From contig JAULJL010000034.1 of the NCBI GenBank assembly GCA_030761205.1, positions 4,549,501 to 4,613,500 of the forward strand: a DNA stretch of 64,000 nucleotides, written 5' to 3'. This document shows positions 1 to 11,147 of this stretch, one piece after another (positions within the stretch are counted from its first letter, which is position 1; every line of letters begins with the position of its first letter). Origin of the DNA: Fremontodendron californicum. Lineage: Eukaryota; Streptophyta; Magnoliopsida; Malvales; Malvaceae. Below the pieces are notes generated by a model that did no database searches, was not told the DNA's origin, and worked only from the letters and a program-made list of their open reading frames with translations. The position numbers and the translations under genes are program-made.

Positions 1-816
1 TGACATCGTTATCAATTGGACCGTAATTTTTAAATCAATAAGTAAGAGGATTCAATATATATAAATTATAGTAGAGTGACCAAATTTTATGTTTTGAATC
101 AGTACAGAGATCGATAGCATAATTAGTCCCATGTTTTCAATACAATTAACTTTTTAATGTTAAAATTAATTCTATCGTAAACACATGTCAAATAACTATT
201 GGAGGGGCACCAATAAAAATACCAAAAAAAGACAGAAGATATTTATTCATTTACCCATAAATTGATACATCATACAAACAACTCATCTTACAAATTTTCA
301 TCCTGCGCCCGTATACCATTACATATGGACGAAGATATTTGGTATTAAATTATGTTTTATTAGAACCTATGGTTTAGTTTAGTTGGTTCATGCAACCATC
401 TTTAAGAGGTAACATTCAGCATATGTCAGATTCGAATCCCAACATCTGTATCATCTTCCTCTATTCTTAAACTACGACTTTCTTTATATATAAAAAAAAT
501 AATTCAACCAGTACCTATTATATAAGATACCATATTATTAAAAAGAAATTTGTACTATATATTGTTGACACATGCAAACATGTTCCCTCCAAGGATGTGT
601 TACCCGTACCTGGCAGAATCTTGAGACCCACGACTTAGTTTTATTTAATATTCAGCATTCAGCATTCCCCATTTCTCCTCACCTTCTCACTCCCACGTTC
701 GCTTCCATTTCTTACTGGTTTCTTGGAATCCAATCAAAGTCAAGAAAACAAAAGCAATTTCTCAATATAGCTTTAGAAAAATTGAAGAACATCATGTTGG
801 CCAGACCATACCCTAC

Positions 817-855
<39 letters not shown>

Positions 856-3528
856 ACTGCATGAAATATTGCAGAATCAGACAAAGGCATCTCATATTAA
901 TGCAAGAGAGACAGGAAATTTTAATGAATAGGATTTGGTTTGTTATCCATGTGTGACGGGGAGCACCTTGATCTGATCTACATCTCTCTGTTTGGGTTTT
1001 GAGGGGGCAATTGTATCAGAGTTTTTATAATAGCCAGCTAATTTTAGTGCTTTATTCTTTGAATATTTAAAAAGGGAGGAGTATTTTTTACTGCATAAAA
1101 TGGACACACTTGCTTTTTTTTTTTCATTGCATTATAAGACAAATTGCCCTTTTTATCTCATAATCAGTTTTCAAAATCTTGTTTTTCTGTTGTTTGAAGG
1201 TATATCTGCTAATTTTGAATACAATGTTGATTATACGATACGAGAAAAATAATAAAAATATGACACAAAACATAATACGACATGAAAAAATAATACGAAT
1301 ATGGGATGAATACACGAATGCATAAAATTTATATAATAAAATTATTAACGTGTCAGAAATTATATAAAGATATAATACTTTAAATTCGATTATAACACAA
1401 AAAATAATATAAATATGATATAAATACACAAATTGCCATATCTATTTAAAGATCACGTAAAGTTTACATACACCTCTACTTTTGTAATATACGTACATGA
1501 CAAATAATAAATAAATAAAAAAAAGCAAAGCTAAGCTAAGCTAAGCTAAGGCATGGAGCAGATACATGCATTTCTGCAAATAGTACAGAATCATTCTCAA
1601 CTAGCTAGATGGAACAAAATTGGTTTTAATAACTGCAAGTTGAAGGCGTTCTTTCATTTTCATTTTTTGTACAAACAAGAACAAGAATTATGAATACTAA
1701 TTGAAATAAGCTCACAGCAAAAGTGAGATTTTTTTCCTCCTAACTTTATACAAATTAAGGATAAAAAATCCAAATTAAGTGATGAAAATACTTTTACAGT
1801 TTAGTAAAGTGATGAAAATTCTGACTCCTTATTCCTCAAGTATATATATGCAATTTAAGGCAGAGCTCATCAAATCAAGTACCAACTTACCATGCATGAA
1901 TGAAGGTGGTATATTTCGGTTTATATTTTGATATATTGTTGCCAATAATCATGTAGTCTGTTAGTAGAGTGTTGAACTCTTAATTTCAGTGATTTAGAAT
2001 CAAACTCTGGTAACTTCAAATATATAAAAAAAAAATATATTGTCAATGTATAACTGTCAATGAATCATATGATGTCATTTCATTATTAACATATGACATC
2101 ATGTGATTCACTGTCTGTATATAGATTTATACATAAATAATGCATCAAATATAAATTCAAAATTAACAAGTAGTTACTACTACAATTAAATCGTACGTTT
2201 GTCTACATATAATTCTTTATATTTAATATAAAAAACTTCTTAATTAAGGTTCTATTTTATTGGTGTGTTTTATTTTTTATTTTTGTCAATTTTCTTTTTT
2301 TATTTTTAATTGAAAAAATAAAAATATCAACCAAAAGGAAACTAATTTTGAGAAAATTCAGTAAGATATAGAAAAAGTACACCTCAAGGTACTTTGCTTC
2401 TTGTTCTTTATAAATTATACTAATCAATTGAAATTCAGAAATTAGAAACACATGAATGCAAACAAAGGAAAAAAGCCATCATATGCGTTTTTTTTTAGGT
2501 TAAAAAAATTTGAACTCAAGTCTTTATTTGGAGAATTCATACCTATCATTAAATCAAATGTAATTTTTGTTTTTGTTTTTTTTTTTTTTGAAGTTTTTAA
2601 AATAGCCGTACATAGAGGATTGTACGCCCAACTTGCAGCTTGTTTTTTAATATTTCATTAATTATATAATTAGGATTCGATTAATAGATTCTTATAGGTA
2701 TAGAATAAAGATTTTTTAATTGTCATTTTAAAAAGTTTTTTTATATTTAATGCATTATTTTTATTAATTTTTAAAAAAATAATACGTTAATTGTATTTTT
2801 TTTTCTAAAATATCAGTTTAATCAATACCAATTACCAATAAACAGTGATTAACATTTTACTTATATCTAATCTCAAAAAGTTTTGATATTAATAATAGGA
2901 GTTTTATTGGGTTGTGGGCAGAGTTAAAAATGGAGCCTTGTCTGTTTTATATCTAAGATATCAACATATATAATTTAATGCTTTGCTGTGTGGTTTTCTA
3001 ATTTCATTTCAAAATTTCTGCTGTCTCTTCCATAAAGGACACAACAGCTAGCAGCTAATTCATATATAAAACATTTTCAACATTAATTATTTGTGCTGGT
3101 TTTCGAATTTAATGCTATATAGTATAGTTTCTTGGAAAACTTTTGATAATTATTAAGATGCTTCCAGGAAGCTTAGATAAGATCTTTTGGTCAAGCAGCA
3201 ATTTACTACAGTATATAGTTCTCTGCATTGCCATCTTTTTTATTTTCTTTTTAATTTCTAACTAATTTGGAATTAAAAACATATAGCAATTTTAATTGGT
3301 AGGGGAAATGAAAAAGTGATACATAGTGCAAATTAATACTATAAAATCATAAACTAATTTTAAGGTTAGAAGTGTCAAAATTTATGTAATTCACAGATAA
3401 ATAATCCACTATTTTGAGCAGATTCAGTATTGCAACCCACTTACTTTGATTCCTTAAGCTTGGATTACATTACTTTGAAGATCCATCGGATCTACCTTTT
3501 TCTTTCACTTATATACACGTTAATTATA
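1..3528. other. intergenic AT-rich DNA, no gene recognised
   Basis: No open frame here resembles a protein I recognise. The stretch is AT-rich with short homopolymer runs, a long (TA)n tract at about 819-853, a short (CTAAG)n run near 1530-1550, and a small near-palindrome at about 2050-2115 whose arms carry CATATGATGTCA and its complement. One possible tRNA-derived SINE near 375-440 is listed separately. Confidence 0.6.
375..440 (+). repeat. possible tRNA-derived SINE head (pol III boxes)
   Basis: TAGTTTAGTTG at 375-385 fits the pol III box A pattern TRGYNNARNNG, and GATTCGAATCC at 429-439 fits box B with one change. The roughly 45-nt spacing is usual for tRNA-derived promoters. No tRNA fold, 3' tail or target-site duplication was established, so this is only a candidate SINE relic. 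Similar box-B-like words occur near 18086-18096. Confidence 0.3.
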
Positions 3529-3873
3529 TGGGTTGGAACTTAAATATAATACTTGGGTTATTTTCTAAAAGTTTAAGTTTTTGAAATAATTGATCACTCA
3601 ACTTAACATAGTATCAAAACTTTCGAGTTCGAATCCTGACAACCATTTTTTCATTTAATATTTGTTCATCCAATGTCTTATTGCTCATCGGGCTGTGCAT
3701 TGCTACTTTAATTCTTCTTCAGCTTGCATTTTTTTCTACACTTGATCCACATGCAAGTTCATTAATCATTTATTCGGCTTGCACGTGAGGGGATGTGTTG
3801 AAACTTAAATATAATAATTGAATCATTTCTTATAAACCTAAGTTTTGTAAATAATTGATTATCCAATTAAACA
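3529..3873 (+). mobile_element. TRIM (terminal-repeat retrotransposon in miniature)
   Basis: Two 80-bp direct repeats, 3529-3608 and 3794-3873, both begin TG, share the word ACTTAAATATAAT and end ACA. Directly after the left repeat comes TAGTATCAAAAC (3609-3620), a two-base variant of the initiator-Met tRNA primer site TGGTATCAGAGC. Directly before the right repeat is the purine tract GTGAGGGGA (about 3785-3793). LTR, primer site, purine tract, LTR within 345 bp is the TRIM architecture. There is no coding sequence. A clear target duplication is no longer visible and the LTRs differ at many positions, so it is old. Confidence 0.65.
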
Positions 3874-4097
3874 GTGATGACTATAGATGCGTTTTTCTCA
3901 AAAAATTTAGTTTTATTACCCCATTGTGAGGAAAAAAGAAGACAGGAGCAACTGAGCAAGATAAAAGGGCAAATTGTTTGTTAATTACCGGTAAGATTTG
4001 AGCCTGTCCCAGTTGGATTTTTTTTCTTATTAATTTTTAAACATGGCCAGTTGGATTTACATGGCACTCTTCAATAATATCATCCTCCTTAGGTTCC

Positions 4098-4115
4098 TCC
4101 TATATATATATATAA
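4098..4115 (+). promoter_or_regulatory. probable TATA box of the DUF1442 gene
   Basis: A TATATATATATA tract sits about 100 bp upstream of the start codon at 4215, with a C-rich stretch (about 4116-4130) just after it that could hold the transcription start. This is inferred from position and composition only. Plain TA repeats are common in this window, so the call is moderate. Confidence 0.4.
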
Positions 4116-4214
4116 GCCCACTCTCCATTGACCAAAACATCTATCATTTGAGCAAAGGCTTGTACAACCCTTTAGCTACTTCTATCCAAAGGCTGCATCA
4201 GAACAAGAAACGAG

Positions 4215-5177
4215 ATGGCTTTCTGGTCTGCTGAGAATGCCACAAAAGCATACCTCAAAACCTTGAAAATGGTAAGTTTCCTTGACATATATATATATAT
4301 ATATATTCAAAACATATATATACATCCTATTTTATTCGGATTTAGGTGTGAGTGTCGGACACGGGTATATGTTCAATACGGGTATATTTAATTTTTTCTA
4401 AGATTTTCATGTATTTGGAGGATCATATCCTTGTACCCATGTCCGGATATACGTAGGACACAGGTACTTCAAGATTAATGAAGAATCGGAACAACATAGC
4501 CCATGAAAGTTCTCCTTTGCACTTGTCTAGAGTTTCCATTTAACTTTCTCTATCAATCTTGTCTGACTTGGTTTTTTCATGTAATCTTTCTGCAGGGCCA
4601 AAAAGCTAAAGAACCAAATGTAGCCGAGTTCGTGTCAGCCCTTGCAGCTGGCAACAATGCACAACTAATGGTTGTGGCATGTGCTGCTGCTGCTGCCAAC
4701 TCTACTGCTTTAGCTCTGGTGGCCGCTGCTCACCAAACTGGTGGCCATGTAGTTTGCATCCTTCCCGGAATTGAAGAACTTCAACTATCCAAGAAAATCC
4801 TTGGCTACGATGCATGCAATGTTGAGTTTGTAGTTGGTGAAGCTCAAAATCTCCTGTTAAGCCACTACGCGGAAGCAGATTTTGTGCTCATTGACTGCAA
4901 TCTGGAGAATCATGAAGGAATTCTTAGAGCAGTGCAGGCATGTACGAAACGCAGTGGAGCCATTGTTGTTGGCTATAACGCATTTACTAAAGGTTCATGG
5001 CGGTCCAGTGGATCGAAAACTCAATTGCTGCCCATAGGAGAAGGGCTACTAGTCACTAGAATCGCTCCAAAAGCTTTCGGGAAAACAAGTCACTGGGTTG
5101 TAAAGGTGGATAAATGCACTGGGGAAGAGCATGTGTTTAGGGTCAGGTTTCCACAAGGGAAAGGAATCAAAGCTTAG
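4215..5177 (+). CDS. DUF1442 family protein (Rossmann-like, methyltransferase-type fold), 2 exons
   Basis: Exons are 4215-4271 (19 codons, donor GTAAGT) and 4596-5177 (acceptor TTCTGCAG). The joined frame is 212 aa, normal for the plant DUF1442 family (Pfam PF07279). The product starts MAFWSAENATKAYLKTLKMG, a typical N-terminus for the family, followed by an Ala-rich segment (AAAAANSTALALVAAA), a beta-strand HVVCILPG and the acidic FVLIDC motif. These resemble an AdoMet-methyltransferase-like alpha/beta sandwich, but no substrate or reaction is established. An ATG in the intron (4503) would give a longer open frame, but it lacks the conserved N-terminus and I reject it. Codon use is even, there are no lesions, and the gene is probably functional. 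The short intron carries a hAT-type MITE. Confidence 0.85.
4327..4499 (+). mobile_element. small hAT-type MITE, CTATGTT family, copy 1 (in DUF1442 intron)
   Basis: This about 173-bp block begins CTATTTTATTCGGA and ends GGAACAACATAG. It matches two other blocks in the window (18646-18824 reversed, 55508-55705) throughout: GTGTCGGACACGGGTAT, then TGTATTTGGAGG, then GGATATACGT, then the AACATAG end. Termini CTATGTT...AACATAG are inverted. The target duplication is not clear at this copy, and the left end is the most decayed of the three. Confidence 0.6.
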
Positions 5178-5607
5178 ATTTTAACAGTGCTTGCTTTCCT
5201 TTGGTTGCTAACGAGAAGTTCAGATTTTCATTATTCCCCTGCTTTCCTGCCAACCAAATGGAATATAGGTCAAAATTAGTTTATTGGAGAGTTTTTAATT
5301 TGTAAATAGCGATTAATATACAGTAAATCATTGTCTCAAAGGTTAAAGGATTGATTCCACTGTGCTTTGATTCTGATGGAATCAATATGAGCTTTTCACA
5401 TGTATGAAAGACAAGCAGCAGATTAATTTGTAAAAGTGTCCTGTTCTTGTGCCCATTGCATGAAACTTCCTTTCACAAGAACCCCAGAAATTTACATGCC
5501 CAAAAAAACATTATTGATATTAATCTACTTCTAATCGAAGTTAGTAAATAGGCCAACACCGCAATATATTCTTGTAGTACTGCTGAGTTCTAATATAAAG
5601 GAACACC
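5178..5607. other. 3' flank of the DUF1442 gene, no gene seen
   Basis: Roughly the first 150-250 bases are likely 3' UTR. No further ORF or repeat of note was recognised before the copia target duplication at 5608. Confidence 0.5.
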
Positions 5608-5612
5608 ATAAT

Positions 5613-6217
5613 TGTTAGGTACCAGAGTGACGGAATAGTGTCTCACAACTAAAATAAGAGATGAGAAAATAGGAACTGAACACACAAAAGAAACACAGAT
5701 ATTTTACGTGGTTCGGCCAATATACCTACGTCCACGGGAGGAGGAGCAAAGCTTTGTATTTAATCGGAGATGGAGTACAAACCGGATACAAACCGGCTAC
5801 ATATTACAAGTGCTCTTTCTAGCACACACTCAACACCTCAATACACAAGCATCTAACAAGCAGCTACTGCCTCTAAACTCTCTCAACACCTCTACCGGGA
5901 GGGGCTCCCTCTGGAGCTCTCACTATGCCTCAACCGGGAGGGAGCTCATGGAGCTCACCTTTGGAGCTCTAGCTCATTTCTCCTCTGCTGCTCTTCTCCT
6001 CTCATTCCAAGCTCTCAACCTCATGCCTATTTATAGGCAAGGCTTATGGTGTGGATACACCATAGCCACCATGCCACCAGCCACCATACAAAGGCTGCCA
6101 AAAAAAACGTCAACAAAGGTGGCTAAGAAAACTTGGCAAATTTGCCATCAAATAGCTGCCATAAATTTCAACAAAGGTGGCTAAGGAACTTTGTGGATTG
6201 GAGCCACAATTCTAACA
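5613..6217 (-). repeat. copia 3' LTR
   Basis: 605 bp, TG...CA ends, nearly identical to 9579-10183 (four base differences). An open frame of 158 codons runs along the plus strand inside both LTRs; it is a by-product of LTR sequence and not called as a gene. Confidence 0.95.
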
Positions 6218-6231
6218 ATCTCCCACTTGAA
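6218..6231 (-). other. copia polypurine tract
   Basis: On the minus strand the sequence reads CAAGTGGGAGATTGTTAG into the LTR. This is the usual plant copia plus-strand priming tract immediately inside the 3' LTR. Confidence 0.85.
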
Positions 6232-6291
6232 GATTTGATTAAACCAATCATATCTTCACACCACTCTTTCTGTCTTGCCATTCCATGTTGC

Positions 6292-9102
6292 TTACGTTTC
6301 TGATAGACCATAGGAGGATCGACACCAAATAAACTTGTCAGTGTTGATTGGCTTTGTCATAACATCTGCTAGGTTGTCTTTGGTGTGAATCTTTTGCATA
6401 TCCACACTTCCTTCTTTTACTACTTCTCGAACAAAGTGATACTGTATACCTATATGCTTTGTCCTGGAATGAAAGGCTGGATTCCTTGCAATGTGCAAGG
6501 CACTCTGACTGTCACAATACACAATAATCTTCTGCTGCTTGTGCCCGAGTTCTTCCATTAACCTTTGTATCCATATTGCTTCCTTGCATGCTTGGGTAGC
6601 TGCCATGTACTCAGCTTCTGTAGTAGACAAAGCTACAACAGTCTGTAACTTAGATAACCAGCTTACCGCTCCTCCTGCAAGTGTGAACACATAGCCAGTA
6701 GTGGATTTCCTTTTATTAAGATCACCTGCAAAATCTGAATCAACATAACCTCTGACAACAAGTTCTGATCCTCCAAAACATAATGCAACATCTGAGGTTC
6801 CTTTAATGTATCTAAGGATCCTCTTAACAACATTCCAATGCTCTCTACCAGGATCTGCCATAAATCGACTGACCGCTCCCACTGCTTGTGCAATGTCTGG
6901 TCTTGTACATATCATAGCATACATAAGGCTTCCCACCGCTGATGCATACGGTACTCGAGACATTTCCATCCTCTCTGCTTCATTGCTAGGACTCATACCT
7001 GAGGATAATTTACAATTGACAGGAAGTGGGGTAGATATTGGCTTACAGTCTTGCATGTTGAAGCGTCGCAAGACCTTCCTCAGATAATTCTTTTGAGAAA
7101 GCCAAATTTTCCTGTCTTTTCTGTCTCGGTGAATTTGCATCCCTAAAATCTTGTTTGCGGGTCCCAAGTCCTTCATATCGAACTCCCTAGCCAACTGTGC
7201 CTTCAAATCTTGGATTCGATCTTTGTTGGGGCCTACCACCAACATGTCATCCACATACAACAGCAAAATAATGAAATCATTATCATCAAACCTCTTGTAG
7301 TACGTACAATGGTCTGAACTCAGTCTGTTGTATTCAAGGCTAATTATGAAAGAATCAAATCTCTTGTACCAACATCTGGGCGCCTGCTTTAGACCGTACA
7401 GAGATTTGGTCAACCTGCAAACCAAGTTTTCTTTGCCTGTTTCAACAAAACCTTCTGGTTGGAGCATATAAATTTCTTCTTCAAGCTCTCCATGTAGAAA
7501 AGCCGTCTTTACATCTAGTTGTTCAAGATGTAAATCAAATGCAGCACACATAGCCAACACTACTCTGATAGTAGTAAGTCTGACAACTGGAGAAAATATC
7601 TCGTTGAAGTCAATACCTTCTTTCTGAGCATATCCTTTTACAACCAATCTAGCACGATATCGTTCTACTTGATCATTGCTATCCCGCTTGATCTTGTAGA
7701 CCCATTTGTTACCAATGGCTTTTCTGCCACGTGGTAATTCCACCAGTTCCCATGTCTCGTTCTTGTGAAGAGCTTCAATTTCTTCCTGCATTGCTGTCAT
7801 CCACAGAGAAGCATCTGGGCTACTAGTAGCTTCATGAAAAGTTGATGGCTCTCCATCCTCTGTTAAAAGACAGTATGCAACATTGCTCTCCGTAACATAC
7901 TCCGTGTGCCAATTTGGAGGCCTTCTCTCACGAGTTGACCGTCGAACTTCTACAGCCTCGGACTCAACTGGTTCTGGTACCTCATGCTCTGGTTCTGCTT
8001 CAGAAGAATCATCTTCTTGAGAATTTCTATCCATCTGCACTGTAGCAGTCTCTTTTGAAGTGTTGTCATTTGTTTGCTCACTTTGCAGTTCATTTTCTGC
8101 AAAAACTACATCTCTGCTGACAACAACCTTGCGGGCAGTGGGATCCCACAGGCGATACCCCTTAACACCGTCAGCATAACCCAAGAATATACATTTTCTG
8201 GATTTTGGATCCAGCTTTGTTCTTTCTTGGGAGTTGTACATCACGTACACAGGACATCCAAACACATGTAGAGAAGAATAATCAGCTGGCTTTCCTTTCC
8301 ACATCTCCATAGGCGTCTTCAAACCAATCGCCGTTGATGGTGATCGATTTATCACATAACAGGTGGTTTTGACTGCTTCTGCCCAGAAAGATTTGGCCAA
8401 TCCCGCTGTTCTCAGCATGGCTCTTGTTCTATCTAGGAGAGTTCTGTTCATCCGCTCTGCTACACCATTCTGTTGAGGCGTATGTGCAACCGTGAATTGT
8501 CTCATAATACCCTCTTTCTTACAGAATGCTAGAAAGTTACCGTCTACATATTCTCCTCCATTGTCTGTCCTCAAGCACTTGATTCTTTTCCCAGTTTCAA
8601 GCTCTACTTGTGCTTTGAACTCCTTGAATACTGGAAACACATCTGACTTCTTCTTGATTGGGTACACCCATAATCTCCTGGAATAGTCATCAATGAATGA
8701 TACAAAATACTTTGCTCCACCCAGGGATATTTCTGGTGACTCCCACACATCAGAATGGATTAAGTCCAGTATGTGTTTGCTTCTTGTAGTTACTTTAGCA
8801 AACTTCAATCTATGCTGCTTGCTTATCACACAGTGCTCACAGAAAGGTAAATTGACCATCTTGAGCCCGGGCAGGAGATTGCGTTCTGCAAGGACTTTCA
8901 AGCCTCGCTCTGACATATGGCCTAATCTGCGATGCCACATCATCGTCGTTTCTTCTTGGCTGGCTGCTGCAACTGATGCATCTGCCTCTTGCAACGTCTC
9001 TCCCAAAAGCATGTATAGATTGCTTGTGATCTTCTCTGCTTTCATCACCACAAGGTTTCCTTTCACTACTTTCAATATTCCACAAGGAGAAATTTCTCCC
9101 AC
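6292..9102 (-). pseudogene. copia pol: GAG-pre-integrase, integrase, reverse transcriptase, RNase H
   Basis: An uninterrupted frame of 936 codons (first codon GTG, not ATG). Domains in order: HHCC zinc-binding pre-integrase (H57, H62, C88, C91); integrase core with D118, D180 and E216 (the D-x35-E spacing); a Ser/Glu-rich linker; reverse transcriptase from about residue 450 with FLHGELEEEIY, LYGLKQAPR and YVDD at 616-619; RNase H about 785-910 with GYVDSDFAGD and STTEAEY. All catalytic residues seen are intact. Gag and protease are missing upstream: the first about 18 codons of gag, starting at ATG 9133 (EIEKFSGRNFSLW), run straight into the pre-integrase region and in a different frame. A TAG closes the pol frame just before the junction, so no gag-pol polyprotein can be made. 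The deletion junction lies near 9075-9085. Confidence 0.95.
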
Positions 9103-9170
9103 TGAACTTCTCTATCTCGAATTTTGCTGCCATGGTTGTACACGAACTGAAGCGAGTTACACTATTTCAC

Positions 9171-9345
9171 CGTGAATAGTACCGTATACGTGAACAGTAT
9201 TGTACGTATGTCGTACACTAGAACAAATCCAATATACGTTAACAATTACTGCAAAAGTATACAACCACACGTATGAATAGTAACCGTATCTGTGAATAGT
9301 GACCGTATACTGGAACAGTGACCGTAGCCCGTGAATAGTACACCA
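9171..9345 (-). repeat. degenerate short repeats in the copia 5' leader
   Basis: Between the primer site and the gag start codon, variants of GTGAATAGT or GTGAACAGT alternate with ACCGTATAC-like words at least six times (minus strand: ACTATTCAC / GTATACGGT). They are not coding. The leader of a copia RNA holds packaging and translation signals, so a role there is possible but is inference only. Confidence 0.7.
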
Positions 9346-9559
9346 GGTAGGTTCCCAGGAAAGAGAGGTGGGTCACTGATAGACACACTTAAATACCAAG
9401 TCTTTCCTAGCCAGAACTTCCCTAGACACTTTCACACTACCACACTTTATTTCCAGCAACAAGAATAATTCTTTTCTGATGTGGAAGATCAGACAATACT
9501 GCAACCACAGAGCATACTAAGAACCAACACTTTCACTGCAGCGGAATAAGGACCACGAA

Positions 9560-9577
9560 CCAATGGCTCTGATACCA
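9560..9577 (-). other. copia primer-binding site (initiator Met-tRNA)
   Basis: On the minus strand the sequence is TGGTATCAGAGCCATTGG, beginning one base after the 5' LTR. It matches the standard plant copia primer site complementary to the 3' end of initiator Met-tRNA over its first 12 bases. Confidence 0.95.
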
Positions 9578-9578
9578 C

Positions 9579-10183
9579 TGTTAGGTACCAGAGTGACGGA
9601 ATAGTGTCTCACAACTAAAATAAGAGATGAGAAAATAGGAACTGAACACACAAAAGAAACACAGATATTTTACGTGGTTCGGCCAATATACCTACGTCCA
9701 CGGGAGGAGGAGCAAAGCTTTGTATTTAATCGGAGATGGAGTACAAACCGGATACAAACCGGCTACATATTACAAGCGCTCTTTCTAGCACACACTCAAC
9801 ACCTCAATACACAAGCATCTAACAAGCAGCTACTGCCTCTAAACTCTCTCAACACCTCTACCGGGAGGGGCTCCCTCTGGAGCTCTCACTATGCCTCAAC
9901 CGGGAGGGAGCTCATGGAGCTCACCTTTGGAGCTCTAGCTCATTTCTCCTCTACTGCTCTTCTCCTCTCATTCCAAGCTCTCAACCTCATGCCTATTTAT
10001 AGGCAAGGCTTATGGTGTGGATACACCATAGCCACCATGCCACCAGCCACCATACAAAGGCTGCCAAAAAAAACGTCAACAAAGGTGGCTAATAAAACTT
10101 GGCAAATTTGCCATCAAATGGCTGCCATAAATTTCAACAAAGGTGGCTAAGGAACTTTGTGGATTGGAGCCACAATTCTAACA
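9579..10183 (-). repeat. copia 5' LTR
   Basis: 605 bp. The minus strand carries CTATAAATAG at 9993-10002, a good TATA box for the element transcript. The C/T, A/G, T/G and G/A differences from the left LTR are scattered. Confidence 0.95.
9993..10002 (-). promoter_or_regulatory. TATA box in copia 5' LTR
   Basis: CTATAAATAG on the minus strand, about 180 nt from the outer end of the LTR, consistent with U3 placement. The same word is present in the 3' LTR. Confidence 0.7.
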
Positions 10184-10188
10184 ATAAT

Positions 10189-11142
10189 AAGCTTGTTAAG
10201 GTCTTTTTGGTGGTTGAGTTGAGTAAACTCCTGAACTTGTCGAGTAAAAGTGACAGAATAATGTCAATGGATAACGGAATTATGTTTTGGGACGTGCTCT
10301 GATATTTAAGTCAGTAAGGTGCAGAAAATAATCAAGAAAAATCAGAAAGACAAAAGTTCAAGATGTTTAGATTTCCTTCAATGCCTTTTGACGTTGTTTT
10401 GATTTTGCTGACTTTTACCAGCTTTCACCTGATAAGTCCATAAGCTTATTCAGTTCAACTACCAAAAAGACCTGAACAAATCTAATTGATTTCTTTTGTT
10501 TCTTCTCCTTGTTTTAGTAAACTTGAGCTGCAGAACGGAAATATCTTTTTCCTTTACCTTAAACTCCCTCATAAACAAAAACTCCAATATAAAATGATGA
10601 TTGAACAGCGCAAACACAAAAAGACCAGCTAGATTTTGCAGAGGGTTTTAGTTTTGATCTATTTTAATATTAATAAAGTTTAGCGATCAAAGTTTAATTT
10701 TAGCTGTCCTAAATGAATGAACGTGGGGGGTTTCCTTAATCTGTCTCTAAGATAGATTGACAAATATAATTAATGCACGGTTGCAGAGTTGGTTATTTTA
10801 AAGTCCCTCTTAGACATCACGGTAAGTTGATGAATATTTAGCAACGGAAATACAAAAGTTGATAATGTTAAAATAGTTTTATCTTACATTTATTAAGTTT
10901 AAGGTTTTTTGTGATTTTATATTTAGGTTGGATCTCTCCATTTATTATCAATTGATTTTAAGTTAGATGCTTAATATAATATCAAAGTCTAAGTTTTGTT
11001 ATATTGTTCTTATATGTTACTCATGTCTGTTATTCTCTTCAAATTCGTCACGAGCCTTCCCCAAGCAACTGCAACTAAGGACTTAAAGCCCTTAACTCCC
11101 TGTTGATAAATTGTTTTATAAACAAGCACATAGTTAACAGGG
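10189..11142. other. intergenic, contains a short inverted repeat
   Basis: No gene recognised. About 10195-10240 and about 10437-10478 are inverted copies sharing AGGTCTTTTTGG and a following GTTGA(G/A)(T/C)TGA word, as in a decayed foldback MITE next to the copia insertion. The rest is unremarkable AT-rich DNA. Confidence 0.5.
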
Positions 11143-11147
11143 AGGAC

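Larger units (their letters stand above)
5608..10188 (-). mobile_element. Ty1/copia LTR retrotransposon, internally deleted, recent
   Basis: The element proper is 5613-10183 (4571 bp), flanked by a perfect 5-bp target duplication ATAAT (5608-5612 and 10184-10188). The 605-bp LTRs (5613-6217 and 9579-10183) start TGTTAG and end CTAACA. It is transcribed on the minus strand: primer site beside the right LTR, polypurine tract beside the left LTR, pol between. My base-by-base reading finds four substitutions and no indels between the LTRs, so insertion was recent in evolutionary terms. The interior is shorter than a full copia because most of gag and all of protease are gone, so it cannot move on its own. 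Confidence 0.97.

Noticed and set aside
4503..4595. Alternative start for the DUF1442 gene using an ATG in the intron
   Set aside because: It would replace the conserved N-terminus by intron-coded hydrophobic residues, while a good donor (GTAAGT) and acceptor (TTCTGCAG) restore the family start.
5708..6184. 158-codon open frame on the plus strand, repeated at 9674-10150
   Set aside because: It lies wholly inside the copia LTRs, antisense to the element, and has no domain. It is a by-product of LTR sequence.
6806..9175. Several plus-strand frames of 64-160 codons opposite copia pol
   Set aside because: They are shadows of the 936-codon minus-strand pol frame.
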